From: Tricholomella constricta
Lineage: Eukaryota; Basidiomycota; Agaricomycetes; Agaricales; Lyophyllaceae
Direction: 5' to 3'
NCBI GenBank assembly: GCA_013368375.1
Contig: JAACJP010000021.1
Span: 248,001 to 312,000 of the forward strand
DNA: 64,000 nucleotides
How positions within the stretch are numbered: position 1 is the first letter of the stretch; each line of letters opens with the position of its first letter. The position numbers were made by a program, and so were the translations under genes. This document shows positions 10,486 to 20,668 of the stretch, piece by piece. The notes under the pieces were generated by a model. It did not search any database. It was not told the DNA's origin and was given only the letters and a program-made list of their open reading frames with translations.

Positions 10486-10844
10486 TGTTAGGACCTGTGT
10501 AGCATGCCAGTTACAGAGTTATTCTGGAACCACCGAAGCGGACAGGCCTGACGTCCGTCAAGGAAGACGGCCTACGAAGGAGTATTCGGAGGTCGTGAGC
10601 GTCGACGGAGGTGTTCACCGGGGCTGATTCGAACGAACGAGCTCAAGTGATACGGGTGTGAAGCCAAATAGATTGAGAGAGAGAGAGAGAAACGAGAACG
10701 AGAATCGAGAACTAGTCTTAACAATAGGTAATATCGAGGTAAGGTGTCAAAGAAGAAAGTGGTGTCATATATGTACCGCGGACGTGCGTGGGAAAGCGTA
10801 GAAGGTGGGAGTTTAGGGGTGGTCGATTAGGGACGGTCGTGACA
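10486..10844 (-). repeat. Gypsy-1 3' LTR
   Basis: TGTTAGGACC...GGTCGTGACA on the plus strand (TG...CA ends). 357 of 359 bases match the copy at 20669-21027; the two visible differences lie near 10504-10510. Contains a GAGAGAGAGA run and the AATATCGAGG block discussed under the primer site. Confidence 0.9.
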
Positions 10845-10860
10845 TTACCCCCTCCTCAAG
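10845..10860 (-). other. Gypsy-1 polypurine tract
   Basis: On the minus strand a purine run CTTGAGGAGGGGGTAA abuts the start of the 3' LTR (TGTCACGACC). This is the expected place for the plus-strand primer of reverse transcription. Confidence 0.65.
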
Positions 10861-11065
10861 CGTCGAGCCACTGAGACGCGGGGCAGCTTTTCGAATGCAA
10901 GGAGAGTAAAGTTTTTTGTGTTTTTGTTCTCGCGTGTGCGCGGTCACGTGAGGGGCACGTGCGGTCTAGATTGTTTGTGGGTCCTTGTGGGTGTTTTGAG
11001 GATCTCGGAGACCGAATAGAGAAAATTCCAGTTGTTTTTTCCTCTTCCAATCCTCACTTCTCTTC

Positions 11066-13100
11066 ATGTCGAGGTCCCACCAAGATTCCGCGTCCTCTGC
11101 CTCCGCTGCCCGAATTTTACACGATGAGGAATTGGCGCGCTTGTCCGCTGAAGATCGAGCGCGCGTCGCGTTCTTGGGCGTGCCCCAACCTGCTTCTCCC
11201 ACCTCCTCTCTGCCTGAGATCGTCACTCTTATCGATGGGGGCGTTTCGACGATCCCTGACTCTTCCCCTGCTCCCTCTACGCCCCCCGTCCCTCGTCTCA
11301 CCATCCGTCTTCCTAACCGATCTCGACAAATCCGGCGTCCTCGTTCCGTCACTCCTGAGGCCGAGTTTGAACTGGCTAGTGATCCTGTATCGCGTCCGGC
11401 GGCCACCTCCTTATCCTGGGGGTCGTTGTTGACGGATGCGATTTTGGCGGAGGTGTTGCGTACCGCTGTGCGGGTTCCTCCCTCCTTGGCATGGTGTGAG
11501 GCGCATGCGCCGGTAAGTGTCGCCCTCCTTCTGTGATCGAGTCGATCGCTTTAGTTGATTCCGTTTTGGGTTCTTCGTTAGTGCGATCGTTGTCGGGGGC
11601 GTCAGCAGCCTTGTCAATTTCAGGAGGTCCGTCTTCGCGGGACCCTGCCTTGTGTTGATTGTCGTGCGGCGCACTCCTTGTGCTCGCTTTCGCTCGATCA
11701 TGGCCTAGAAGTGGCGGCTAGGCAGTTGGGCATCCCCTTGGCGTGGCTTCAATCCCGTGTCGAAGGGTTCACTTTTTCTCGTACTGGTGTCGCGATGTCC
11801 TTCGACGCCATCCGTCGCGTCTTGCGTGTGGCGCCGCCTTCTTTTCGAAACTCCCTTGTCTCCGTGCCCTCTGCGGAGGTCCTTTCCCTGCCTTCGTCTT
11901 CTGGTGATGAGGCCGCCATGAGCGTTAGCCGTGTTTCGCCTCCACGCGCCATTTTTCGAGGTACCCGAGGGCAGGGTCGAAAATTAGTGTCTGTTAGTCG
12001 TGGGGGTGGGCGATCTGGTCTGCAGGGGCTGGGGAGGCGGCCTTCGTCCGTGTCTCGTTCCCCTTCCCTTTCTCCCGCGGCGCCGACTTCTCCTCTTTTG
12101 GCCCCTCCTTTGTCGGGCGCTACGCGCGCGGTGTCCCCCGATACTCCCCCTGTCGAGCCTCTCTTTTTAAAGGGCTCGTCTGTTTCGAATTCTCCAACGC
12201 CAGCTCTTCCAGCTCTACAGTCTTGCCCTCCCTCCATGTTGTTGTCGTCCCCCCTCGCTACCCCTGCTCCTTCTGTTCCTTCACCGGAGGCGTTCCTCCG
12301 TCTCCAGCGTCTCTACGACCAGGAGGTCGCGCGTGCTCAGGCCCTTTCATCCCAGGTCGAGCGTCTCGAGGCCGAGGGTGAACGCCACAAAGGTCGTTTT
12401 CACGGAGTCCTATCCCAACTCGCCGACGAGCGTGAACGTCTTCTTCATCTGCAGGCGCAGACATCGCGTGCCGTGGAGGTCGTCGATGTCGATCGTGACA
12501 TTGAGGTCGAGGATCTGCGGATGCAGGTTGTGGGTTTTGAGGATGAGGTCGCTGGTTTACAGGGGCACGTTGTCCATTTGCAGGAGGTCCGGGACTTTTG
12601 GCGTGGTCATGCTTTGGACCTTCGCCTTCGCGTCGATGGTGAGTTCTCTTCCATTCCCTTTGTTTTCTCTTTCCCTCTTTCTGAAAACTGTCCTAGCCCT
12701 TGACCTCACGCATACCGCCTTCGCGTCCGACATGTTCATCGCGGATGGTGCTCTGCGTCGCGCCCTCGTCGAGCTGGATGTGTCGCCAGTTCGAAGTATC
12801 ATCGATGGCGCCCACAAGATTCTGGAGCGGCACTCGCTCCTTGAGCTTTTCCGTCCTCCTGTCGATCCCGAGGTTCCTTTCCCTGCGTTTGAGCACCTCC
12901 TTGCTCTTCACCGCGCCTCACTCACTCGTGAAGACGCTCTCGCCGAGTTCGTATCCCGGTCGCAGTTGATTGCCGATGACGAGCGGGATATCGCATCGAT
13001 GCGTCCTCTGGAGGTAGGGTTGATTGGGGAGGTGGGGGTTGTGAGCGGGGAGGGTTCTTCTGCTAGTGCAGGTCCCTCTAAGCGTCGGCGCATTGAGTAG
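11066..13100 (+). CDS. Antisense gene inside Gypsy-1: putative Zn2Cys6/coiled-coil protein, two introns
   Basis: Model: join(11066-11512, 11582-12638, 12697-13100), 635 aa. Introns are 69 nt (GTAAGT...TTAG) and 58 nt (GTGAGT...CTAG) on the plus strand, phases 0 and 1, and the frame holds across both. Exon 2 begins with a cysteine codon. The spliced protein has Cys at 150, 153, 160, 173, 176 and 183, i.e. CX2CX6CX12CX2CX6C, which is the spacing of the fungal Zn2Cys6 binuclear cluster. Residues about 389-500 are a long heptad-rich coiled coil, and the C-terminus ends KRRRIE, a basic patch. It is transcribed away from the 3' LTR, opposite to gag-pol. DNA binding is inferred from cysteine spacing; the role and target are unknown. 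The region between has low-complexity S/P runs. Confidence 0.75.
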
Positions 13101-13184
13101 TCTGTTCCTTCGGCGGTGTCTTGGTCTCGTGCATTTTATTTTGCTCAATATTTACAGTTTGAAGTTCGTTAGTTTTTCTTGATA

Positions 13185-13210
13185 TTTTTTTTTTTTTTTT
13201 TTTTTTTCTT
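13185..13210. repeat. Poly-T tract between antisense gene and pol
   Basis: About 25 T on the plus strand just after the antisense gene's stop, i.e. a poly-A on the element's sense strand between the pol stop and the antisense gene. It could reflect capture of a polyadenylated transcript or simple slippage. Confidence 0.6.
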
Positions 13211-13307
13211 CTTGTGATGTTGTTGTCTTGGTGGTCGGTGTACATATAGAACAGAGTTCGTCTCCTTGGGAGATTTGCATAATTTTCGTGATGTGCGTGA
13301 GTGTTCG

Positions 13308-16300
13308 TTAAATCGTGGGGTCCCGTGGCTTTCTTGGGAAAAGTCGGTGGAACTCGAGGGCCATGTCTTTTGCTCCTTCTATATTCTCTGCTGTTTCCCA
13401 TGTGTCGTCTTCGGGGCCGTACCCTTCCCATCGTACCAAGTAAAAGACGCGCCTCCCTCGTGTCCTGGAGTCTAGGATTTGTCCTACTTCATAGTGCTCT
13501 TCGCCCTCGACTTCGATCGTCTGCGGAGGTGGCTTTGACCTTCCTGGGAAGTTCTCGTGTTTGTGTTCTTCGAGTAACTTGACGTGGAAAACATTGTGAA
13601 TTCCCTTCAATGCCGGAGGTAGTTCCAGACGGTACGCGTGGCTGGAGATCTTCTGTAGGATTTTGAAGGGGCCCAGTCTCCGGTGGTCCAGCTTTTTGGA
13701 GGGGCGTTTCGTTTTGATATTCCGGCAGTCAAGCCATACCTCCGTTCCTACGGCCCAGTCTGGTGTAGGGTCCCGTTTCTTGTCCGCGAATCGTTTGTAG
13801 GCTTCGTTTGCGATCTCTATCTCTTGGCGGAGGTAGTCCTGGAGGGTCCGGAGGTCGACGGCTACCTCCTGGGCTTCCCTTGCCGGTATGTCTTTTATAG
13901 AGATTGTCAGGCGGGGGTGATAGCCTTTGTTCGCAAAGAAAGGAGAGACTCCCGTGGTTGAATGGGTCGTATTGTTATACGTGAATTCCGCCAGTGGGAG
14001 CTGTGTTCGCCAGTTGGTCTGGAGGTAGTTCACGTACATCCGGAGGTACTGTTCCAGTGTCTGATTTACTCGTTCCGTCTGGCCGTCAGTCTCCGGGTGA
14101 TACGCGGTCGAAAGGTTCGATTTGATGTCCAGGGCTTTGCACAGCGAGCTCCAAAAACGGGAGACGAAGAGAGTGCCTCTGTCGGAGATGATGTCATCGG
14201 GTAATCCGTGCTTGGAGAAGACGTGTTCTAGGAACAGTTGTGCGAGCTCCTTCGCTGTGTCCGTTGTGTGACAGGGTATGAAGATGCCTTGTTTTGTGAG
14301 GCGGCATACTACGACCAAGATGGCGTCGTACCCATCCGATTCTGGTAATTCCACGATGTGGTCCATAGATATGGAGGCCCACGCCCGTCGTCCGATCTGA
14401 AGCGGTTTCAGCAATCCATATGGGCTGTGGCGCGGGACCTTCGCTCTTTTGCAAGTGTGGCAACTTCGGACGTATCGGGTGACCTCCTTCCGTAATCCGG
14501 GCCAGAAATAAGTCCTCATGATGAGTTGTGTGGTCTTTCTGATTCCTGGATGTCCACGTAGTTTGTGATCGTGATGTTGCTGCAGGATGTCGAGGCGTAG
14601 CCTGGAATGGTTCGGTACGTAGATTCTTCCGTCGCGAAGGAGTAGCTTGTGGTCGTCGGATAGTGAGAACGCGGAGGACTCGTCTCCAGGTTTGGGTGCG
14701 TATTTCTCGAAGAAGTCATCTCGGGGTGCATTACGAACGTTGTTCAACAGGAGTTGTTCGTTTAGAATTAGGGATGCGTTCAATCGTTCGGGGGGTATGA
14801 TGATGCGGTTATTGAACGAATTATGATCCTGTTCGAAACCCTTCTTAGGATATACGTCCGCTCGTCGTGTGAGGGCATCTGGCTTCGCTCCTAGTCTTCC
14901 CGGTCTGTAGTTTATTTGGAAGTCGAAGTTCGCCAGGCATTCCGACCATCGTGCTTGTCTGCGACTGAGTTGCTTGGTCGTGGAGAAGTACTGTAGGTTG
15001 TTGTGGTCGGAGTACACTTGAATGCGGTGGGGGGATCCCTCGAGGTAGGCTCTCCATTGTTTAAACGCTTCAACGATCGCTAGGAGCTCCTTATCGTAGA
15101 TGTCATAGTTGAGCTCCGCGTCTATCATGGTTCTCGCATAGAAGGCGACGGGACGTAGGTCTTGCGATGTCTCGTCGAATTGGGAGATGATTCCTGCTAT
15201 GGCAAAGTCGGAAGCATCGCACTCTAGTATCACCGGTAGTTGAGGATCGAAGTGTCGTAGGATGGGTGCGGAGGAGAATGCTTTCTTCAATAGCTCGAAA
15301 ACTCCTTCGCATTCGGAATCCCATTTCCAGATTGTGTCCTTTTGCGTGAGTTTGTTTAGCCTCTTCGTTATGCCCGAGTAATTGTCGATAAACCGCCGAT
15401 AGAAGTTTGCAAAACCTAGGAAAGATTGGAGTTCCTTGACCTTCGTCGGTCTAGGCCACTTCCGGATCGCGTCGACTTTTCCTGGATCCATCTTTACTCC
15501 GCCAGGGGATACAATGACGCCTAGATACTCGATCTCCGTAGTGTGAAACGTGCATTTCTCCGGTTTCGCATGAAGGTTGTGTTTCCGGAGCCTCTCGAGG
15601 ACCTTTCGAACATGTCCGTGATGTTCCTCTAAGGTCTCCGAGAAAACCAGAATGTCGTCGAGATAGATCACTACGAACACGTCGTTCATGTCGTGGAAGA
15701 TGTCGTTCATGAAGTGTTGGAACGTCGCGGGTGAGTTTGTCATGCCGAAGGGCATTACCAGGTATTCGAAAAGTCCATAACGAGTGCGGAAGGCTGTCTT
15801 CCATTCGTGTCCCGGAGCTATGCGGACGTTGTTGTAGCCCACTCGGAGGTCGATCTTCGAGTATACTTTTGCTTTTTGAAGTCGGTCTATGAGGTCTCCG
15901 ATCAGAGGTAGAGGGTAACGGTTCTTCTTGGTGATCCGATTTAATCCTCTATAGTCCACGCATAACCGGAGTGATCCGTCCTTCTTCTTTGCGAACAGTA
16001 CCGGAGCTCCCGCTGATGAACTCGAAGGTCGGATGAACCCTTTACCGAGCATCTCGTCGATGTAATCCTTCAATGCTTTCAACTCCAGTTCGGACATGTT
16101 GTATATCTTTCCGAAGGGAGGGGTAGTGTTTTCGTCGAGTTCCACTGTGTGATCGTAAGGTCGGTGTGGGGGGATGGTTTTCGCTTCGCCCGCTGAGAAT
16201 ACGTCTTCGAAGTCCCTGTACTCCGGAGGTACGACTTCCTCAAAGATTTCCTTTTCTGTCTTTGGTTGTTTGGGTTCGTCGTCGGAGGTGTTATTGGCAT

Positions 16301-17183
16301 GGAGGTGTTCTTCCTTTTCGGTGGGGGAGATGTGTAGTTGGAACGCTGTGGCTCCGTCCCTGATGAGGTTCGCGAATGGCGCCGCTCCGATCAGGCGGAT
16401 GTTTTGTGTTTCGACATCCTCTTCTCCCTCTCCGGTTTCATCTTCGACCTCCGTTTCCGGGTTGGTTTCCTCTTCTTCCTGTGTTTCTGTCGTTGGGGAC
16501 GTTGTGGATTTCCGTTTGGGGTGAGGTTTGAATTTGGACCTCGGAACGTTTGGAGGGAAGTAGTTCGGTGGGGGTGGTTTTCGGGTGCGTTTCCGTCCCG
16601 TTACTTCCTCTGGCGACTCGGTTGTCGGTGTTGGTACTTCCTCTTGGGGTTCGTTGGTGTTTGGGCGGGTGTCTTCCTCCTTCTTGATGTCGTTGGAGGT
16701 GTCGTTCTGGTCGTTATCGTTGTCCAGGATGTCCCTGAGGAGGGGTTGTTTTTCCGAAAGGGGGTTGGCTGGTTTCGGAGCTTCGACGTCTTCCTCCTCC
16801 TCAAGGGTCACGGTTCCCCATTGCGTCTTCTGGGAAAGCGATATCGCGGCTAGTCCTGCCCCTTGTTCCATGGTCATGGACATTTCCCGCCAGTCGATGT
16901 CCGGATTTGCTTCCCGTAACCAAGGTAATCCAAGCACTACTGGTGTGGCTGGATGTAACTGTGTTATGAGGAGGTCGACCTTATACTCTAGTCCGTTCTC
17001 GAGTTTGATCGTTTCGGGACTATGGTGTGAAATGGCTCCGCCTCCGCTGGGGTTTCCGTCGAACAGTTGTAGGGTCATGGGGTTGGCGAGAGGTTCCGGC
17101 TTCGTACACGAGGATTTTGTTATGAAGTTGCCCGCCGCCCCACTATCAATAAGTGCCCGTAGACGCGTTGCAGATCCCTCCAA
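13308..17183 (-). CDS. Gypsy-1 pol: second protease, RT, RNase H, integrase, chromodomain
   Basis: 1,291-codon frame that in fact continues upstream in the same frame. Order: retropepsin with LIDSGAAGNF near residue 11-20 and VVLGLPWL; a long acidic/basic linker; RT with motif A-like KIDLRVGYNN and motif C YLDDILVF; RNase H with ECDASDFAIAG; integrase with an HHCC-type zinc finger (HKLRGHPGIRKT, CHTCKR) and core residues DHIVEL and SDRGTLF; and a C-terminal chromodomain (YLVRWEGYGPEDDTWE). The chromodomain likely tethers integration to modified histones in chromoviruses. The frame is intact across all catalytic motifs seen. Product: the polyprotein that copies and integrates the element. Confidence 0.9.
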   Translation of the reverse strand: MEGSATRLRALIDSGAAGNFITKSSCTKPEPLANPMTLQLFDGNPSGGGAISHHSPETIKLENGLEYKVDLLITQLHPATPVVLGLPWLREANPDIDWREMSMTMEQGAGLAAISLSQKTQWGTVTLEEEEDVEAPKPANPLSEKQPLLRDILDNDNDQNDTSNDIKKEEDTRPNTNEPQEEVPTPTTESPEEVTGRKRTRKPPPPNYFPPNVPRSKFKPHPKRKSTTSPTTETQEEEETNPETEVEDETGEGEEDVETQNIRLIGAAPFANLIRDGATAFQLHISPTEKEEHLHANNTSDDEPKQPKTEKEIFEEVVPPEYRDFEDVFSAGEAKTIPPHRPYDHTVELDENTTPPFGKIYNMSELELKALKDYIDEMLGKGFIRPSSSSAGAPVLFAKKKDGSLRLCVDYRGLNRITKKNRYPLPLIGDLIDRLQKAKVYSKIDLRVGYNNVRIAPGHEWKTAFRTRYGLFEYLVMPFGMTNSPATFQHFMNDIFHDMNDVFVVIYLDDILVFSETLEEHHGHVRKVLERLRKHNLHAKPEKCTFHTTEIEYLGVIVSPGGVKMDPGKVDAIRKWPRPTKVKELQSFLGFANFYRRFIDNYSGITKRLNKLTQKDTIWKWDSECEGVFELLKKAFSSAPILRHFDPQLPVILECDASDFAIAGIISQFDETSQDLRPVAFYARTMIDAELNYDIYDKELLAIVEAFKQWRAYLEGSPHRIQVYSDHNNLQYFSTTKQLSRRQARWSECLANFDFQINYRPGRLGAKPDALTRRADVYPKKGFEQDHNSFNNRIIIPPERLNASLILNEQLLLNNVRNAPRDDFFEKYAPKPGDESSAFSLSDDHKLLLRDGRIYVPNHSRLRLDILQQHHDHKLRGHPGIRKTTQLIMRTYFWPGLRKEVTRYVRSCHTCKRAKVPRHSPYGLLKPLQIGRRAWASISMDHIVELPESDGYDAILVVVCRLTKQGIFIPCHTTDTAKELAQLFLEHVFSKHGLPDDIISDRGTLFVSRFWSSLCKALDIKSNLSTAYHPETDGQTERVNQTLEQYLRMYVNYLQTNWRTQLPLAEFTYNNTTHSTTGVSPFFANKGYHPRLTISIKDIPAREAQEVAVDLRTLQDYLRQEIEIANEAYKRFADKKRDPTPDWAVGTEVWLDCRNIKTKRPSKKLDHRRLGPFKILQKISSHAYRLELPPALKGIHNVFHVKLLEEHKHENFPGRSKPPPQTIEVEGEEHYEVGQILDSRTRGRRVFYLVRWEGYGPEDDTWETAENIEGAKDMALEFHRLFPRKPRDPTI

Positions 17184-17774
17184 CTGTACTTCGATCGTGA
17201 AGGAGCGAGCCGACCGCGAGGGTAAGCGTTGAGCTCCTGTACCTGTTGTTGTTGGAGCGACTTCCTTTTTTCTTCGGAGGTCCGGTAGTGATCCTTCGAT
17301 TTTGCCGTTTGACCCCCGTCGTAGCGTGATGCAGAGGTCTTTCCAATTTATGCGGGGGTTGACCTCCTTCAGCCATGATAGTCCCAGTACTATCGTCGCT
17401 GTCTCGTGGAGTTTCGTTATGAGGAATCTTATCCTCTGAGTGGTGCCGTCGCTGAATTCGACGTCGTTGGTGGTATAGTGTGTGATTTTGCCTGATGCGG
17501 AGAGTTCTCCGTCGAATAGGCAGAGGTTTATTGGGGGGTTGAGCTCCTCAAGGTGGAGCCCACGTGATGGTCGCCATGACGGAGTCCATGAAGTTGTCGG
17601 TAGCTCCGCTGTCGATGAGCGTGTTTTCGGGATCTTCTCCTCCTCCGTTTGGCGTGAGGTGTATTAGGAATGCCAGTGACGAATGGGAGGAGAGGGTTAC
17701 TGTGCGGGTGTCCGTTGTCGATAATGCCGTTGCGCGTAGTTTAGTGTTAAGGTCCGGTTTTAGGTCTTCGCGAT
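17184..17774 (-). pseudogene. Gypsy-1 first (extra) retropepsin-like domain, frameshifted
   Basis: Between gag and the main protease lies a second protease-like domain. Its active-site part LIDSGATDNF reads in the -1 frame (around 17602-17620). Its second half (LFDGELSASG, then TIVLGLSWLKEVNPRINW) reads in the gag/pol frame from about 17546. Each block has a counterpart in the downstream protease (LIDSGAAGNF, LFDGNPSGGG, VVLGLPWLREANPDIDW), about 467 bp further on, so the domain is a tandem duplicate. Two single-base shifts are needed to read it through. One, at the gag stop (17775-17777), could instead be a programmed -1 frameshift. Confidence 0.7.
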
Positions 17775-20639
17775 TCAGAGCCCGGGCAAGTCCTGAATCG
17801 CCCCCGCGTTTCCCTCTTCTGTCTTGTGATGGAATTCGAAGATGTCGTCGCCGATGAGGTAGGTGGCTCTGCCCATGGCGTTTGCTGTTGGGCAGTCGCG
17901 CATCCAGTGTTCCAGGTCACCGCATAGGATGCAGGCCTTGTCTCGAATTCGTTGTTGCTTTACGTCTTCGTCGATCTTCACCCAGGGGCGCGTTGACTTT
18001 TTGAATCCGAAGTTGTTGGCTTGTAGTGCCTCTTCGTCATCCCATGCGATTTCTTGGTCTTGCGCCTTACCTTCCTTACCTGAGTCCGGGTCTTGATCGT
18101 GACTTTCGGCGTTCAAGCGTGCGTTCCTGTTCCCCTGAGCCGTTTGCGGCGTTGTGCGGCTTGCGGGTCCGGCCGAAGGTCCCATCGGAGGTCGTGCGGA
18201 GGTGTTGGAGGTGTTCGCATTATTCGCCCAGAGGGGTTTGTAGGACTCTGGATTTTCTATGCGATGTTCCCAGTACCTCCGGTCGATTTGGGTGACCAGA
18301 TCTCGGTAACCTTCGTAGGTTTCGGGGCTTGGTGCGATGGCCAGGACGTTAAGGATTCGTTGGGGGAGCGCTTTCCGGAGTGTGAACTGTAGTGCTACCC
18401 AGTTCCAGCCTGTTTCGTACGCTTCTTGTTCGAACTTGATGATGAATGCTGTGAACTTTTCCCATTCCTTCATTTTCAGTCGCGAAATGTTGTTCTCGGC
18501 TTCCACTCTCGAGTTCGGTATTCCGAAGCGTGATCCTAATTCGTGTACGAATCCTTCCCAATTCGTGAACATTGGGTGTTGGGGGTTGTACGTGAGTTGC
18601 AGCCGAAAGTAGTCCATAGCTCCGTCCTTTAAGTAGGAGCTCGCGAATGACACCTTCAGGTGATCCTGTTCGTAGGTGATCGCCTTGGCTTGAAACGTTA
18701 CTAGGCATTCCGTGACGAAGGTTTTCCATCTCCTCGGTTCTTTTCCAGTGAAGGGGTCCGGTTTCCTGATGTCGATTTTCGATTCCAGGTTTAGGAGGTG
18801 TCGGTACTGTTCCGGGGTCAGGTTTTGGTTTGGGCCTAAGAGCTGTTGCGGTGGAGGTGGGGGTCATTGAGGGTTTGCGAATTGGCCTCCTCCCGGATTT
18901 CCGGGTGGGCCTCCTCCTCCTCCTCCTCCGTGGCCTCCTCCTCCCCCTCCGGGACCTCCGGGGCCTCCCGGGCCTCCTGGTCCTTGTGGTGGTCCGTATC
19001 CTCCGTGACCTCCCCCTCCTCCAGGACCTCCTGTTCCTCCGGGGCCGTTTCCCCAATAACCTCCTCCTCCCCCTCCTGGTCCTCCGGGGCCGTTTCCCCA
19101 TTGAGTTCCTCTCGGGGTAGGTGGTCCCGAAGATCCCGGAGGTGGTTGGGGCTGTGGAGGTGGTCCGTTGTACTGGGGGTTCGGTCGTCCGCCGGGTATG
19201 GGTGGGGCTGGTCCGGGGTTGTATCCAGTTCTGTATTGTTCGAACTGGGGGAATTGTTGTTGGGTCCCTTGCCTTCCGTCGAGGATGTTTACGTTTTGAC
19301 CGGGGCCGGGGTCCGCTCCGATTCCACGTCGTTCTCTTGGGGAGATTGGGCGTGGGCCTTGTGGTGACCTCCTGTTCTGACTTGCCAGATGAGGTGGTGT
19401 TTGGCGCCAGTCTTCTCGTGCCCTAGGGGGTGCTCCCTCTCTTCTTTCCGAGTTTTCTTCGCGTAGTTCGTAGCTGTGGGCGTACGACAGTGGCGTTGGG
19501 ATTCCCCGTTCCGACGGAGGTAGGGGAATGTTCTCAGGTTCCCTCGGAGGTACTCCTTCTTGGTTTGCGAAGGTCCCCTGTGGGCCCTGAAAACCCGAAT
19601 TTGGCCTGGAAAACGGTCCTTCGACAGGGGGGTTCTCTTCGGGGATTCTTTGTAAGTTGTGGGCTCCCCAGAACCCGAACGTCGGAGCTCTTCGAGCGTC
19701 TGCCCCTGGTGTGACGGTGGGTTCGAACCCTTCTTGGCTGGGGGGAGCGTTCCCTTGGTTCATCCTCCTGAGTAGAGCCGAAGCTGTCTGCGTATTGACC
19801 GTGCTTGTCGCTCGTGGAGGTTCTTCGAATCTAGTTTCGATTCTGGAGGGAACGGGCTCCTAAATTGGCATGTGGAAGGAACGTCCCGCGCTTTGGGGGT
19901 CGGAGAATCTTCTTCCCTCGTTGGACGTCTGGATTTCTCCAGCCAGAGCGCGTAACCTTCTTTCGTTTCCCCCCATTTGTAGCAACACCGTCAGTTGTGG
20001 GGGTAATCGATGGGCTTCGTGCAGTTGCATGGTCGACAACACGAGGTTGGCCCATTGTTCCGGTGTTCGGGGTTGATGATCCATCCCCATGGTTTCGACT
20101 AGGAGCTCGTGCGCTTGTCGTGAAAACTCTTCCCGCGTCATGCGGAGCTCGTAGAGTATCCTTTCGTGGTCTGAACCGTGTAGGAAGGGGTTTTGTTGAC
20201 GAGCGAAGTGTCCCTGTCCCTCCTCCCGAGCCCTATCCCTCCTCTGGAACATCTCCGGGTGCCTCAACCTTTCGTAGTATGACCCGGGAGTCTGGTTACT
20301 TGAAGGCGGAGGTCCGGAGGCCGTTGCGGATGGTGGTAAGGGGGGATAGTTGGGGGTGGCGAGTTGGTAGGACGGGTTGAATACGTTTGAGGGGGTCCGG
20401 GGTAGGGGTCGTCGAGGGTCCTGACTGGCTGAGGAAAAGTCCCCCTCGTGTTGGCCTGGTTGGAAAATGTTGTGTTCCAGCCTGGACCTGTTGGTTCCGA
20501 AGGTCCCTTGCATCATGTGTCCTGTTGAGGCAGGGGAGGTTTCGAAAGGTGGTGGTGAAGGTCTTCTTTGTGTGAAAGAGGGACCTTCGAAGTTTTGATA
20601 GCGGACTGTGGTGTTGGGCTCCACTATCGTCGAGGACAT
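17775..20639 (-). pseudogene. Gypsy-1 gag, single frame broken by two stop codons
   Basis: One 955-codon frame from the ATG at 20639 to the TGA at 17775-17777, interrupted in frame by TAG at 19860-19862 and TGA at 18864-18866. The N-terminal third is Q/P/R-rich. The middle holds a glycine-rich block (repeated GGPGG types, about 18880-19150). The last third is the capsid-like part (WKTFVTECL, then FRLQLTYNPQHP) ending in a zinc knuckle CILCGDLEHWMRDC. The same frame continues into pol after the protease region, so the ancestral element probably made one fused Gag-Pol. Structural protein of the particle; this copy needs readthrough or help in trans. Confidence 0.75.
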
Positions 20640-20656
20640 GTCCGGTGGGTGGGTAG

Positions 20657-20668
20657 ACCTCGATATTA
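20657..20668 (-). promoter_or_regulatory. Gypsy-1 primer-binding site, self-priming type
   Basis: The 12 nt directly after the 5' LTR read TAATATCGAGGT on the sense (minus) strand. They are the exact reverse complement of ACCTCGATATTA at 20912-20923 inside the same LTR. A TATA-like CATATATG lies about 30 nt upstream of that block (20949-20956), so the block would be the 5' end of the RNA. This is the layout known from Tf1/sushi elements, where the RNA primes itself instead of using a tRNA. Confidence 0.65.

Noticed and set aside
10670..10692. GAGAGAGA run in the Gypsy-1 LTR as a regulatory GAGA element
   Set aside because: Present identically in both LTRs; a short microsatellite is the simpler explanation and no function can be supported.
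16338..17232. Two long plus-strand frames opposite Gypsy-1 pol
   Set aside because: They are antisense shadows of protease and linker sequence: no introns, no domain, composition mirrors the sense codons. Unlike 11066-13100 they lack splice logic.
18349..19120. Arg/Gly-rich frames on both strands
   Set aside because: Caused by the glycine-rich repeat of gag read in other frames.
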